A DNA stretch of 64,000 nt from B1 sp034439755 (GCA_034439755.1 JAWXAZ010000121.1:1-64000), one strand, 5' to 3'. Numbered from the stretch's first letter, positions 1 to 10,095 are shown. Translations and numbers: made by a program. The notes: generated by a model from the letters alone, not told the origin.

Positions 1-723
1 AGTTCCTTCAACTTTGCCTTCCACATAGTTTGCCAAGCCACCAATTTGAACGTAACGCATATTTCCCAAATCATAATTAAACAAACCTCCTAGCTCAAAC
101 AAATCAACGCCTTTTGAAACGCCGCCAAGAATGTTAAAACTGTATTTATTTACTGTATTAATATCTAATAAATGATTGGTACTTACACATGGAATAAACG
201 ATACATTGAATTCACTAAATAAGGTGTCCCTTATGTTTCTAAAGTTATTGTTTTTTAATTTAACCCTATCCCAATAATCAGATAAGAATGCAAAAGGAGA
301 ATTTTGAATGGTATCGGTTTGAACCAATAATGGCGCGTCTTCTAAGGAATTAGCTGCTAATGGTTGTGCCAGTGGCTTTTTGAATGGATGCAAATAGATT
401 GTCAAACTTTTTTCGCCTGGCTTATAAATTAGGAAGCTGGTATCTGTATAGTTTTCCTTGGCAATTGAAATTGGATATGGATTAAATCTGTCAGTATTAT
501 TTAACATAAAAACGCCATTTTCATCCGTGTAAATCATTTCTTTGTTGTACCTATTAAAAACACTCACATTTGCTAATGGCAAGATGGTTTCAAAGTTGTA
601 CACATAACCTCTAATTTGTTTGCTTGGAGGCTGTTCTTGAAACTGCTTTTCTTTGCCTCCTTTGATGATGAAATATTTATTTGTTCGGTTAACTCTTTTT
701 AATCGCCTATTGAAGGGGCCTTT
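1..723 (-). CDS. Carboxypeptidase-like regulatory domain + LA_2272-type surface repeat protein, partial and 5'-damaged
   Basis: An open frame of 241 codons runs off the left edge. It starts directly after an in-frame TGA at 724-726 and has no ATG for about its first 60 codons, so no credible start or signal peptide is present. Residues ~36-110 (from QIRGYVYNFETILPLANVSV) look like a carboxypeptidase-D regulatory-like beta-sandwich. The rest (SFNILGGVSKGVDLFELGG) resembles the glycine-rich surface repeats of LA_2272-type outer-membrane proteins; that family assignment is from memory. The gene directly upstream is a sigma factor cut off before region 4. A deletion that removed the end of one gene and the head of the other would explain both. 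Confidence 0.5.
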
Positions 724-1033
724 TCATGAGCCATTTCAACTGTTTTATAAACCACATATTTTGTTTAACCTGCTCTTGTTTAATTTTATTTAAACAGGAA
801 TTGTAAACGGTGGTATGCAGCAACGACCGAATAGAGGTATGCGCATTTTGCCATTGGTTTTTCTCCCATAAATTCACAAAAACTTGTTGTACCATATCTT
901 CGGCTTCATCTGAGTTTTTAAGCAAAGTAATAGCATACCGAACCAAAGCGCTGTAATGTTCATGAAAGAGATCCTCATAAGTTGCTAGCAATCTTTCACT
1001 TTTAACCGTATTATTATTGCTTTTTACCTCCAC
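707..1033 (-). pseudogene. ECF-type RNA polymerase sigma factor, truncated (region 2 only)
   Basis: 108 codons from a GTG. Residues ~20-90 carry a clear sigma-70 region 2 with the ECF signature DEAEDMVQQVFVNLWEK followed by the helix with SLLHTTVYNSCLNKIK. ECF factors are normally 170-200 residues with a C-terminal region 4 helix-turn-helix that reads the -35 element. Here the protein stops after a short unrelated tail (LKWLMKRPLQ), so region 4 is missing. The next frame on the same strand is a surface-protein gene without a start. Intact Bacteroidota ECF genes often sit beside envelope-protein genes. I infer a deletion remnant; a functional region-2-only protein is unlikely. Confidence 0.75.
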
Positions 1034-1286
1034 GCAAAATTTGGGTTTTTCGCCCGCTAATTTAGCATGTTTTGTATAACGACAAGCTAGAAACGAAATA
1101 CCCCTATTAGCCTTAGAATTTTTTTTGATTATGAAGCATTATAAGCCTCAAAGTATCATGCCTTTTGATGAAACTGACATTTCTTTAGCAATTTTCATCA
1201 ATTGTTTGAAGGAATAATCAGAACCACAAGATAAAATCGGCTTATTGAGTTATCAAAGTCTATGGTGAATCTCTCTTATTTTGTGA

Positions 1287-2760
1287 TTACTTAAAATTGG
1301 GAGTTTCTAGTTTTAACTTTTGCAAATAGAAAACCCCATTGACATCTTTCTTTTCAGGATTCCCTTTTTTAACAATTATTCCGGATGTCAAGTAACCATC
1401 ATTATACCAGAATTTAAGTTCAGATTTAATTAATTCCTCCTTCTTTTCTTTAATATGGTTTGGGGCGAGCTCCTCTTCAGTTTGAACCATAAACTTCCCG
1501 GCAGCATTGTAAACCAATGATACTAATTTGTTGTCGTTTGCATACAGGAAGTGAACATTCTTACTTTCATCTACCTTAGTAATAAGTAAATTCACTGGCA
1601 CTGGAGGATTATAAATAACGTTATGATTGGTTGAAAGATCAGCATAGGGTTTGTCTTTTATATACATTGGAAAGGAAGTATTCCAAATCATATTCCCATC
1701 TAGATTTAATTTAACTGCAAATGCATGAGTGTATTGATATCCGTCGAACTCATTTCTGGCACCAGTGCTCGTACCAGCCCATTTAATGAGCAAATAATAA
1801 CATTCGCCAGTTAAAATATAACCGCCCTCAACTTTTATTAAATCATTTAAAACTACATTATAATCAACAGACGCTAGTTTTGCCAACTTTTCAAAATTGG
1901 TAATCTCACTAAAGGCATAAAATATTGGCCTTTCTGTTTTCAAATCAGTTGATTTAGAAAAATAAAAACCTTGAGGAAAAAAATCGAGTCTCCTTAGAAT
2001 TGGTGCCAAATATTACTTTTTCGGATGATTCTGGTTTAAAAACGCGCCCCGATAAAATGAGAGGGTCAATGGTGCCCGACAAATTAACTTCTGGTTTTAA
2101 GTTACCATTTTCATTGGCACTAATTACCAAAATATCACTTGCCTTTTTGGATGGAAAAGCAATATAATAAAATAGGACTTCGTTAGACCCCTCAATCTTC
2201 TGATGCCCGCTATAGTAAGCAGCCTTAATGTTTTTGAATTTAGGTTTGGTAATAGTTGTTTTTCCTGTTAATAAACTTATAGTAACTAGGGTATTTGTAT
2301 GTGCGGTGTAACCTAGAATATAAACAATACCACCAACAGGGATAAGCTCTTTGGCTTTAAAATTCTTGGGCAGTTTGCCTTCAACTTTCTTTATACCATC
2401 CTTCCCCATATCCATAGTTAGCAAAGTAAAATCACCATCAAAATTATAGAATAACATGTGGCCAATTTCTCCGTTACTCACTTCCATACTATTTTCATTC
2501 CAATTGTATTTTACTTTCTAATTTTTGTTCGAAATAAAATTCAGATTCGTATCATACTAGTCGAACTGAATATTGAGCATGTTTCCCGGCTTGTAATACT
2601 TATCATAAGTTACCACAACGCCTTTATTGTTAACCAAAAAAGTTTTATAATGAAACATTGCATCCTTTTCATTTAGATCCAAAACTTTTTCTGAAGAGAA
2701 TTGTGCATTTGAAATTACAGAAGAGAAAAGAAACAGATAAACTAAAAGAAGCTTTTTCAT
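1287..2760 (-). pseudogene. Secreted protein of unknown function, broken by two TAG codons and one frameshift
   Basis: Three fragments form one ancestral gene of about 490 codons. The 5' piece (from 2760) starts with a signal peptide, MKKLLLVYLFLFSSVISNAQ, and stops at a TAG near 2554. The same frame continues with coding-like sequence through a second TAG near 2518 into a 177-codon open stretch, which begins at 2487 when counted from its first ATG. That stretch ends at 1954, but a one-base change in the seven-T run near 1980 would restore the frame and give FFPQGFYFSKSTDLK and the remaining ~225 residues. The product is rich in beta-strand and small-residue patterns. I do not recognise the family. 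Two amber codons plus a homopolymer shift indicate decay rather than a single sequencing error. Confidence 0.75.
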
Positions 2761-2852
2761 TGATTATAATTTTAAATTAGAGATTTAGGCACTAAGTAAC
2801 ATCCAAAAATATGGCAGGTGCATGCTAATTTAGCAATTCAATTTTGAATTGT

Positions 2853-2883
2853 TTTGAATACCAACGGGGTAATGCTATATTTG
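2853..2883 (+). promoter_or_regulatory. Bacteroidota promoter, TTTG-N19-TATATTTG
   Basis: TTTG at 2853-2856 and TATATTTG at 2876-2883 are separated by 19 nt, matching the Bacteroidota primary sigma consensus. The ATG of the next gene is only 4 nt downstream of the -7 box, so transcription probably starts at or inside the start codon region. Confidence 0.6.
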
Positions 2884-2887
2884 AGTT

Positions 2888-3343
2888 ATGAAAGTTCATT
2901 TCATAGGTATACTGTTTGTATTGCTTAGCTTTATTTCGGCTTGTGGCTGCTCTGGCTATGGAGGAGAGGTTTATCCCCATACAAAATATTCGTCTTTTAT
3001 TCTCCTTGTCGACACCCTCGATACCATTCGCAGCATAAAATATGAAGTGAATCTAGACACTCTTTATTTCAACAAAAAATATGCTCCTATTATCATATCC
3101 ATCACCATACCTACTTGTGTTTCGGTTCGAACCGATAAAAAAACCTATGACTTGTGCGTTCAACCCAATGTTAGCTATGCCCACTGGGAGGATAGAAATT
3201 GCGGAGAAGGTATCACAGAAATGACGCTATCCGAGCCTATGGTAAAAAGAATTATTGGAGGTACCTTAACCATTCGTAGGCGAGAATTTGAACCGTTTTA
3301 TACGGATTCTAAAGTTGTTGTAGATTCTTTGTGTTTAAAATGA
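2888..3343 (+). CDS. Putative lipoprotein of unknown function
   Basis: 151 residues. The N-terminus is a lipoprotein signal peptide ending in a lipobox-like LSFISAC, so the product is probably anchored to the membrane through that Cys. A second Cys pair (CGCSGYGG) follows at once. The mature part is small, with alternating hydrophobic segments suggestive of a beta-sandwich, and I do not recognise a family. The gene starts 4 nt after a good -7 box. Its stop overlaps the next gene's ATG (ATGA at 3340-3343), so it is the first gene of a short operon of exported proteins. Confidence 0.65.
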   Translation: MKVHFIGILFVLLSFISACGCSGYGGEVYPHTKYSSFILLVDTLDTIRSIKYEVNLDTLYFNKKYAPIIISITIPTCVSVRTDKKTYDLCVQPNVSYAHWEDRNCGEGITEMTLSEPMVKRIIGGTLTIRRREFEPFYTDSKVVVDSLCLK

Positions 3344-4035
3344 AACTAAGAACAATATCATACCTAATCATAAGTTGGTTGCCCTTCTTTGCAAAGGCAC
3401 AGCTCACTATGCGAGGTGGTAAGTGCCATTTGTTGGGGGTGAGCATAAGATCGGACATGGTAATGCCCTTAGAGGTTTCTTATTTGAACCTTAATCATAA
3501 ATACTTTAATTTTCAAATAAAAGGAAGTATGAGAAGAGCTAACCGTGGTGATGTCTCTCCTATTTACATGCAAACTTCATATGCCAATTTCGGCCCATAT
3601 TATTCTAGAGGCAGAGTAGACTTTGAATCTTCTTATTATTATATAAAACCTGGGCTTGTTTTGGCTAACTCAAAACATGCAGCATCGCGGTTTTTGTTTT
3701 GCTTGAATGGAATTCTTGGGTATAGCAAAGATCAAATGCAGATTCGCATGTTTGATCCTTTGATTGGTTATACAAACCAGAAACATAACGAAACCCATAC
3801 CTATTATGGGGCAGAATTGGAAATCAATTATATGGCCGATTTAGGAAAAAATGTGGGTCTATCTTTCGGTGGCTTTATAAATGGCAGTTTAAATAAGCCA
3901 AAGCCTTTTGAATCATTGTATAACCGAGCTTTTAATGGCCGCGACTATTATTACCCCTCCTTAGGGTTTGCACATTATACTTATGGATGCAATTTAGGTT
4001 TGGTGTTTAAGATAAGGAACAGGGGGGATAAATGA
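3340..4035 (+). CDS. Exported protein of unknown function, outer-membrane-like
   Basis: 231 residues from the ATG at 3340; a GTG three codons earlier is possible but less likely. The first ~20 residues are a signal peptide ending FFAKAQ. The remainder has many Tyr, Phe and Gly residues in alternating pattern (NFGPYYSRGRVDFESSYYYI), and ends in KIRNRGDK after aromatic strands, as in small beta-barrel or porin-like proteins. That fold is an inference from composition. It overlaps the upstream lipoprotein gene and the downstream gene by 4 nt each, so the three are very probably translated as one unit. Confidence 0.6.
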   Translation: MKLRTISYLIISWLPFFAKAQLTMRGGKCHLLGVSIRSDMVMPLEVSYLNLNHKYFNFQIKGSMRRANRGDVSPIYMQTSYANFGPYYSRGRVDFESSYYYIKPGLVLANSKHAASRFLFCLNGILGYSKDQMQIRMFDPLIGYTNQKHNETHTYYGAELEINYMADLGKNVGLSFGGFINGSLNKPKPFESLYNRAFNGRDYYYPSLGFAHYTYGCNLGLVFKIRNRGDK

Positions 4036-4541
4036 GGTTAAAAAAACCTTTTCTGTTGTTTGTTTTCTATATAGGTATAACATGCTTATTGCATGCCCAA
4101 GATAGGTTTAAAATGGTAAATTATGGCAATAAAAAAGGGCGTGAATTTAGTCTCGGGCGGAAGGTTATTTTTGAACTAAAAGATAAGAATAGGGTAATGC
4201 CCAATTGGCCCGGACTATTAAACAAGGAAAAAGGAATTTATGAAATGCGCATGACAAATTTGAACGGTCAATTAATTGTTTTTAACGACTCTATTTTCAT
4301 AGACTATTCTAATATTAAATGGCTTTTTATTAAAACATCTGGCAGGGGAGTGAAACTCTTTTTAGCTTATACTGTGTTGGGGGCTGCGGCACCAATTTTT
4401 GCGGTTGGACCCGATTACGGTGTAATCTCATTGATTTTTTTAACCCCCATTTCCATTGTCTTAATTGGGAGTTCCAATAAAGAAATGTTTTATTCGAATA
4501 GTTGGTATCCTTCATTGATGCCAACTACTGAACCAGAATAA
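4032..4541 (+). CDS. Membrane-associated protein of unknown function
   Basis: 169 residues, starting in an ATGA overlap with the upstream gene. A signal peptide or first membrane segment (FLLFVFYIGITCLLHAQ) is followed by ~80 polar residues. Two hydrophobic stretches come near the C-terminus, roughly residues 115-128 and 133-150. No family recognised. It is the third gene of the 2888-4541 operon of exported proteins, whose members I can link only by spacing. Confidence 0.55.
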   Translation: MRLKKPFLLFVFYIGITCLLHAQDRFKMVNYGNKKGREFSLGRKVIFELKDKNRVMPNWPGLLNKEKGIYEMRMTNLNGQLIVFNDSIFIDYSNIKWLFIKTSGRGVKLFLAYTVLGAAAPIFAVGPDYGVISLIFLTPISIVLIGSSNKEMFYSNSWYPSLMPTTEPE

Positions 4542-4657
4542 ATTTTTCTAACATTGGTTTAAACAGAGAAGCTGTCATTATAGGTATTGTGATCCTTAAT
4601 GGGTAAATTATCGAAATATTTTATAACTTTGGTTCAGACAGTTTTAAAAACAATGCC

Positions 4658-5368
4658 ATGAAAACAAAAATTTACTTGCTTGCTGTTATTTTATTAGGCT
4701 CAATAACTAGTTATTCTCAGAAGAAATCTGGTATCATTTCTTTTTCCTTTAATGGCAAATATTCCCAAGATAATTTTGCGAGCGGAGACACCAAAGTGGA
4801 ATTGCCTTCCTTGTATTTTGTTTATGATAATTCAACGCGCATAGACACGGTTAGGACCTCAGATGAAATTCTACATTATACCCAACAAGTTTTGGCTAAA
4901 TTCTTAGGTTACCCGCTAATTGCTGTCGACGAAAATCGACTTGGGTCTGTTCCAGATCAGTTAGAAGGTGGTTTATGGGTAATGGAAAGCATTAGTGAGA
5001 AAAAAGCTTTTCAGCAGTTGGGTTATGATGAGGCAATACGTATTCAGGCGAGGATATATTCTACAGGGAGCAAAAACCGTACCTATACGCCAGGAATAGA
5101 GGTATCTGTAAAGGTTATCAATAAGGAGGGTAAAACCACGTTTAAAAACTCGGAGAAGCTAAAATTTAAGGAAGAAGGTGTGCCAGAAAGCAGCTTGGTG
5201 CTTAAAAGTAATTCGGGAGGATTAAGTTTGCGCGATGGAATTAACCTAATTAAAGGTGGGGGTAGTGCAAATATAGGTGATGACAACAGTAAGATTGGCG
5301 TAAATGGTGCTCGATTATTTGATTGGTATCAGCAATGTTTGAGCGATGTTTTAATAGAGAAAAAATAG
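4658..5368 (+). CDS. Secreted protein of unknown function
   Basis: 236 residues with a signal peptide (MKTKIYLLAVILLGSITSYSQ) and a mature part of mixed alpha/beta composition. I recognise no motif. A possible -7 box, TAACTTTG, lies at 4624-4631, 26 nt before the ATG, but no TTG is correctly placed upstream of it. The 116-nt gap and separate promoter suggest a transcription unit of its own, although it sits among exported unknowns of the same orientation. Confidence 0.6.
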   Translation: MKTKIYLLAVILLGSITSYSQKKSGIISFSFNGKYSQDNFASGDTKVELPSLYFVYDNSTRIDTVRTSDEILHYTQQVLAKFLGYPLIAVDENRLGSVPDQLEGGLWVMESISEKKAFQQLGYDEAIRIQARIYSTGSKNRTYTPGIEVSVKVINKEGKTTFKNSEKLKFKEEGVPESSLVLKSNSGGLSLRDGINLIKGGGSANIGDDNSKIGVNGARLFDWYQQCLSDVLIEKK

Positions 5369-5508
5369 TATTTAGGTCGTTAATAAGTGCTGTCATATTA
5401 TTCTCTTTCAATGCATTTTGGCCGATCCAAAAGAAGGGTTAAACCTAACCAAGGGTATTAAAGCCATTTAACCCGAATAGTTAGAGATTCATAAAAAATC
5501 ATTAGAAG

Positions 5509-7245
5509 ATGCATAAAGAAAAAAAATTAGGTCAATTTGCCGCTACAGCTATCTGTGGGAACGATATTACTTCATCCTGTTTGTATGTTTCGGCCTTAGC
5601 TATTTTGTATGCTGGACAATATGCCTGGATTTCACTTTTAATTGTTTCTGGCGTATTGTTTTTGTTTAGAAGAATATATGGAGAAGCCGTTGGCGCTTTA
5701 CCCTTAAATGGCGGAGCCTATAATATTTTATTAAACACCACTTCAAAAAGCAACGCATCCATTGCCGCATGTTTAACCATTCTTTCCTATATGGCAACGG
5801 CCGTTTTATCGGCTAGTGAGGCAATGCATTATTTAAATCCATTTGCCACTAAAAGTTTAATATTCTGGGAAACTGTTGGGGTTTTAGCCTTTTTTGTGTT
5901 TTTAATTATGCTTGGCATAAAGGAGTCGGCTGGCGTTGCAATTTTTATTTTTGTGGTTCACATACTGTCTATGTTTTTATTAATTGGAAGTGCAGTTTGG
6001 TTTGTTGCCACATTTGGATTTTCAAACCTTATTGAAAATTATCATTTACCTGTTAAAGGCAGTATAACGGTGGCCTTATTTTTAGGTTTTAGTACCGCTA
6101 TGCTTGGCATTTCTGGCTTTGAAAGTTCTGCCAATTTTGTAGAAGAACAAGCTCCTGATGTGTTTAGAAAAACCTTAAGAAATATGTGGATTGCGGTGAG
6201 CATCATTAACCCGCTTATGGCTTTGGCCATTATTGCTGTTATGCCAATAGGCCAAGTTGGTGAACACAGAGAAGCACTATTATCTCATTTAGGAAATATT
6301 ACAGGTGGGGTTTATATGGCAAAGCTCATTTCAATTGATGCCGTATTGGTTCTTAGTGGTGCGGTATTAACTTCCTTTATTGGCGTTGGCGGCTTAATCA
6401 AACGAATGGCCTTAGATAGAATTTTACCTCAATTTTTAATTAAAGAAAATAAGAGTGGAAGTTCACCAAGAATATTGATCCTGTTTTTTGTGTTGTGTAT
6501 ATCTGTTTTATACATCACCAATTCCGAATTAGAGCCTTTAGCTGGAGTATATACCATCTCGTTTCTACTGGTAATGGCCTATTTTGGATTAGGTAATTTT
6601 TTATTAAAAATTAAAAGAGAAAAGTTGCCTAGGCCAGAATACGCTAAACCATTTGTTGTGGTAATAGCTATATTAGCCATATTGATAGCAATCTATGGAA
6701 ACATAAAAATGCATCCCGAGTATTTGGTGGTTTTTCTTCAATATTTCATTCCATCCATATTAATAATAACCTTATTGCTAAACAGAAAACATGTGTTGCA
6801 ATATTTACTAATGGTCATTAAAAGTTTTTTCGATTCATTTCAGCACCATGTGCGTAAAGGTGAAATAATTATAACACGAAAAATTAATAATCTTTCGCAT
6901 CAAGAGTTTGTGTACTTTTCGAAAGGGGATGATATTTCTGGACTTAATAAAGTAATTCAATATGTGCAGGCAAATGAAATAACCACTAAGCTAAAAATAG
7001 TAACCGTATTGCATGAAAATAAAAACGTTCCCGACGATTATGTTAGAGATTTTGATGCGCTGGATAGGGCTTATCCTGAAATAGATTTGGAGTATATCCA
7101 AATCGTTGGCGACTTTGGACCATTCTTAATTAAAGAGCTTTCAGAAAAATGGAAAATCCCCACTAATTTTATGTTTATAAGCTCACCAAGTAATAGATTC
7201 ACTTACAGGCTTTCTGAATTAAATGGGGTAAGGCTAATAATGTAA
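5509..7245 (+). CDS. APC-family amino acid/polyamine permease
   Basis: 578 residues, inner membrane. The N-terminus contains AICGNDITSSCLYVSALA and the following helices, which fit the first membrane segment of APC superfamily permeases; EAVGALPLNGGAYNILLN matches the conserved early loop. About 12 hydrophobic segments occupy residues ~15-430. The last ~140 residues are soluble and probably form a cytoplasmic domain resembling the universal-stress-like tails of some APC permeases. The substrate cannot be read from the sequence. The gene stands alone; its 3' end overlaps the decayed tail of a lipoprotein pseudogene on the other strand. Confidence 0.85.
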   Translation: MHKEKKLGQFAATAICGNDITSSCLYVSALAILYAGQYAWISLLIVSGVLFLFRRIYGEAVGALPLNGGAYNILLNTTSKSNASIAACLTILSYMATAVLSASEAMHYLNPFATKSLIFWETVGVLAFFVFLIMLGIKESAGVAIFIFVVHILSMFLLIGSAVWFVATFGFSNLIENYHLPVKGSITVALFLGFSTAMLGISGFESSANFVEEQAPDVFRKTLRNMWIAVSIINPLMALAIIAVMPIGQVGEHREALLSHLGNITGGVYMAKLISIDAVLVLSGAVLTSFIGVGGLIKRMALDRILPQFLIKENKSGSSPRILILFFVLCISVLYITNSELEPLAGVYTISFLLVMAYFGLGNFLLKIKREKLPRPEYAKPFVVVIAILAILIAIYGNIKMHPEYLVVFLQYFIPSILIITLLLNRKHVLQYLLMVIKSFFDSFQHHVRKGEIIITRKINNLSHQEFVYFSKGDDISGLNKVIQYVQANEITTKLKIVTVLHENKNVPDDYVRDFDALDRAYPEIDLEYIQIVGDFGPFLIKELSEKWKIPTNFMFISSPSNRFTYRLSELNGVRLIM

Positions 7246-8289
7246 AAATCTTGAGCGGTGGCTCTAATCAAAATAGGGTAATCCAATATTTTATTGATAT
7301 TGTATTGCTCTTTTCCAATCATAACACTCGAAATAAACGGAGATGCAGTGGGCGCACTTAACACATAGTTTGCCTAATAAGGAGGAAAGGCCTTCACAGG
7401 CGAATCTGCCATATTAGAGTTAACCGAAAGAACAGATAAATTTGAAGGCACCTCAACTTTCACCACAGGCTTATTAGAAGGATTGTTTGAACTTGATATG
7501 GTAACCCAAAAACGACTTTGTTGCAAGTTTTTAGTGGTGCTGGGAATGGCGATTGTCACGCCACTATTTGGCTGAGTAATTGTTGCAGGCCTATTACCCG
7601 CATTGTTGATTACAGCTTCAGGCATTTGGGGCAATAATGGCTGATCCAATTTATGGCGTATAAGGCATGTCTAGTCTTATAGAAACTGGCCTTTGGTCCA
7701 TATAGTCGCCCAGACTCCCAATTCTTTTGGCCTCAACCGTCAACAAATCGGGGTTTTTATAAGCACCACTTAAGCCCACATAAAAATTCACTAAAGGTTT
7801 CTCCATGTTATTGCATTGGTAGGTAGTATATAATCCATCGATTGCAGGCCTTGCCAGTATCGAATCTTGACGGGTAAGAACACCCGTTCGCCAAACCGCA
7901 TTCAATGATGTAGAGCCCCTATAATTGGGATGAAAAGGATTGTAAATTTCTGCTGTGCCGCCAAAAGCATCGATATACCGAAAGCTCTTTCTGTCTTCTA
8001 ATTTATATTCAGCAGCCACGAATAGTTTATGGGCTTCTTCATATTTTCCTGTTAGAAATAATAAGCTCCCTAATTCCACTTGCTTTAACAACTCACTGTT
8101 AGGAAAAACATGCTGTTTATTTTGGCTGGCATATATATAAGCAGAATCATATTGTTGCAACTTAATTGCCCTAATTAATAATTCTTGGGTATTGGGATTA
8201 CCCGACAATTTAAGAAAGTTGGAAATGAATTTACAACCAAAAAATAGCGAAAATACCAAAAGGATAATGGGTAATTTATTTATTTTCAT
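7203..8289 (-). pseudogene. TPR-like lipoprotein gene, frameshifted and with an in-frame stop
   Basis: The 5' part (7651-8289, 212 codons) begins with a lipoprotein signal peptide (lipobox LFFGC). Helical repeat-like sequence follows (QYDSAYIYASQN; LLFLTGKYEEAHKLFVAAEY), then a segment ending VEAKRIGSLGD that recalls COG3014-type lipoproteins. It stops at 7651, but coding-like sequence resumes in another frame at 7649 (LDQPLLPQMPEAVINNAG) for 91 codons to a TAG at 7374-7376. The same frame then stays open to 7203 with plausible protein (NYVLSAPTASPFISSVMIG). I infer one gene of ~360 codons broken by a frameshift and a nonsense mutation. Its old 3' end runs into the permease gene. Confidence 0.65.
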
Positions 8290-8629
8290 TTGAGGAAAGG
8301 CTATGGAATTTGAGATTACACATGATGAAGCAGAATAACGAAATAAAACCAGATTTTAAAACCGTTCATACTTTGGTTAACGGAACATCAAATTCGTTGA
8401 GGAGTTGACTACACTAATTTAAAAAGCCTGCTTTTAATGGTCGGCTAAACAATCAAATAAAAATTTTAGTTTTAATAAAATCAGGAAAATCGGCATTTTT
8501 AAGGGTATTTTAAGTAAAGTTTTTGAGGCCAAATTTTCTTTGTAAAAATATGGTCATTCAGCAAATAATTTCAAACATAGTTTAGCCGTTTTAGGTTTAA
8601 TGCTTTTACTAATAAAAATAATTTAACAC
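8290..8629. other. 340-bp AT-rich spacer, no gene seen
   Basis: The spacer lies between the divergent lipoprotein pseudogene and the fasciclin gene. It holds stop codons in all frames and no hairpin or repeat that I can support. A weak -7-like TAGGTTTA lies about 35 nt before the fasciclin ATG, but I see no matching -33 element. Confidence 0.5.
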
Positions 8630-9571
8630 ATGAAATCAAACATTTTAAAAGCGACCTTATTAAGCCTAAGCTTAAGCACATTACTATTGGCATCGTGTTC
8701 TAAAGACGATGAAAAAACCCCCACCCCTGCTACACCAGCCCTAAAAAGCATTTATGAAGTGGCCAGCTCTGATACTACATTTAGTATTTTAGTAGCTGCC
8801 ATTAACAAAGCTGGTTTAAAGGAAACATTGTCGAATGCTGGCACATACACCGCTTTTGCACCAAACAACCAAGCATTCAGAAATGATGGTATTTCAGAAA
8901 GTGCTGTTAATGCAATTACAACACCAGAAGACATACTAGCATTAAAAAATCTGTTGCTATACCATGTTTTAGGTTCAAAAGTAAAATCAACAGATATTAC
9001 CAATGCTTATGTAGCTACCTTATTTACCGTTTCTGGAAATGGAGCTTCGTTAAGAACCAGCATTAACCCAGTAAAGTTAAACAACGAAACAAATGTAGTG
9101 GCTGCAAACATTGAAGCCAGCAATGGACTCGTTCATGTTATTGATCAAGTATTGGCTCCCCAATCACTAGTTGATATTGCATTAAACAACCCCGCATTTA
9201 CCACTTTGGTTTCGGCATTAAGCAAAGCAGAATTAGTTGCCACTTTAGAAGATATAACGATAGCAACTGTTTTTGCTCCTACCAATGATGCCTTTAATGC
9301 AATTAGTTTTGATTTAGCTAATTTTACAAAAGAGCAATTAACACCAATTCTAACCTCTCATGTTTTAAGTACTCAGGTTAGGGCTTCTCAAATCAATAAT
9401 GGCGACCAGGTAACTACCCTAAATCCTTCCACTAAACTAACTTTTAACACACTTTCGGGAGTTAAGTTTAACGGCGGCGAAGTTACCGACATATCAGTTA
9501 CCGCAGCCGATATTCAAGCAACTAATGGCGTGGTTCACGTAATCAATAAAGTAGTATTGCCTTTGAGATAA
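8630..9571 (+). CDS. Lipoprotein with two fasciclin (FAS1) domains
   Basis: 313 residues. The signal peptide ends in a lipobox, LLLASC, followed by a Ser/Lys/Thr/Pro linker. Two FAS1 adhesion domains follow, at ~38-173 and ~178-313. Each has the expected H1 box (TAFAPNNQAF; TVFAPTNDAF) and H2 box (GLVHVIDQVL; GVVHVINKVV) with a YH or SH turn between them. FAS1 proteins are cell-surface adhesion or matrix-binding modules. The gene stands alone and ends 70 nt before a strong terminator hairpin. Confidence 0.92.
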   Translation: MKSNILKATLLSLSLSTLLLASCSKDDEKTPTPATPALKSIYEVASSDTTFSILVAAINKAGLKETLSNAGTYTAFAPNNQAFRNDGISESAVNAITTPEDILALKNLLLYHVLGSKVKSTDITNAYVATLFTVSGNGASLRTSINPVKLNNETNVVAANIEASNGLVHVIDQVLAPQSLVDIALNNPAFTTLVSALSKAELVATLEDITIATVFAPTNDAFNAISFDLANFTKEQLTPILTSHVLSTQVRASQINNGDQVTTLNPSTKLTFNTLSGVKFNGGEVTDISVTAADIQATNGVVHVINKVVLPLR

Positions 9572-9624
9572 GGTTCAATAGCAATTGAGGTGAACTTTAG
9601 CAAAATCAATTTCTAAAATATAAT

Positions 9625-10095
9625 TCAGAAACAACAATAGGAGCCGTGTAAATTATTACACGGCTCTTTGTTGGGTAAATTTTTATTCAAAGGATTCTTC
9701 TCTGATTTTTTAATTCCAGCACAAATAACCCAATTCAGCAAGAATAGCAAAACCAAAAGTAACAGAAGTGTAATTACAAGCCCCATACCAGCTACAATCG
9801 ACCCAAGAAGTGCTAAAAAAAGCAAAAAAGAAAGTGCTCACCCAATAATTAATCCAGTTACCGCCTTTCCTATTACCTGCTCTTTACTAAGCTTGATTTC
9901 CTTTAATGACTTTACTCCTAAATAAAATGCGAGAGGAGCGAGTGCAGCATGCAAAACCAATAGAAATACAAAAAGAGAAATTACACCTAAAATAAGTGCC
10001 CATTTAGCATAATAATTCTTTGGCTCATTTCTTTTTGCCTGTTTGTTAGCAGATTTTAACGCTTGCGAGTTTCTAACAGTTTTGAACCAACTGAA
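9625..10095 (-). pseudogene. DUF4190-like small membrane protein remnant
   Basis: An open frame from 10095 down to 9625 is interrupted by one TGA at 9838-9840. The translation before the stop (YYAKWALILGVISLFVFLL, then LAPLAFYLGVKSLKEIKLS and VIGKAVTGLIIG) has the layout of DUF4190/DUF4870-type proteins: a hydrophobic helix, a G-K-x-L-K-x-I turn, and a Gly-rich second helix. The part after the stop adds another hydrophobic segment and a basic tail. There is no ATG near the start of the frame and a second TGA lies just upstream. I read it as a decayed gene. Confidence 0.5.
9640..9672 (+). terminator. Rho-independent terminator after the FAS1 gene
   Basis: GAGCCGTGTAA / TTACACGGCTC form an 11-bp stem with a 4-nt loop, followed by TTTGTT. 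It also lies 3' of the DUF4190-like remnant on the other strand. Confidence 0.75.
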
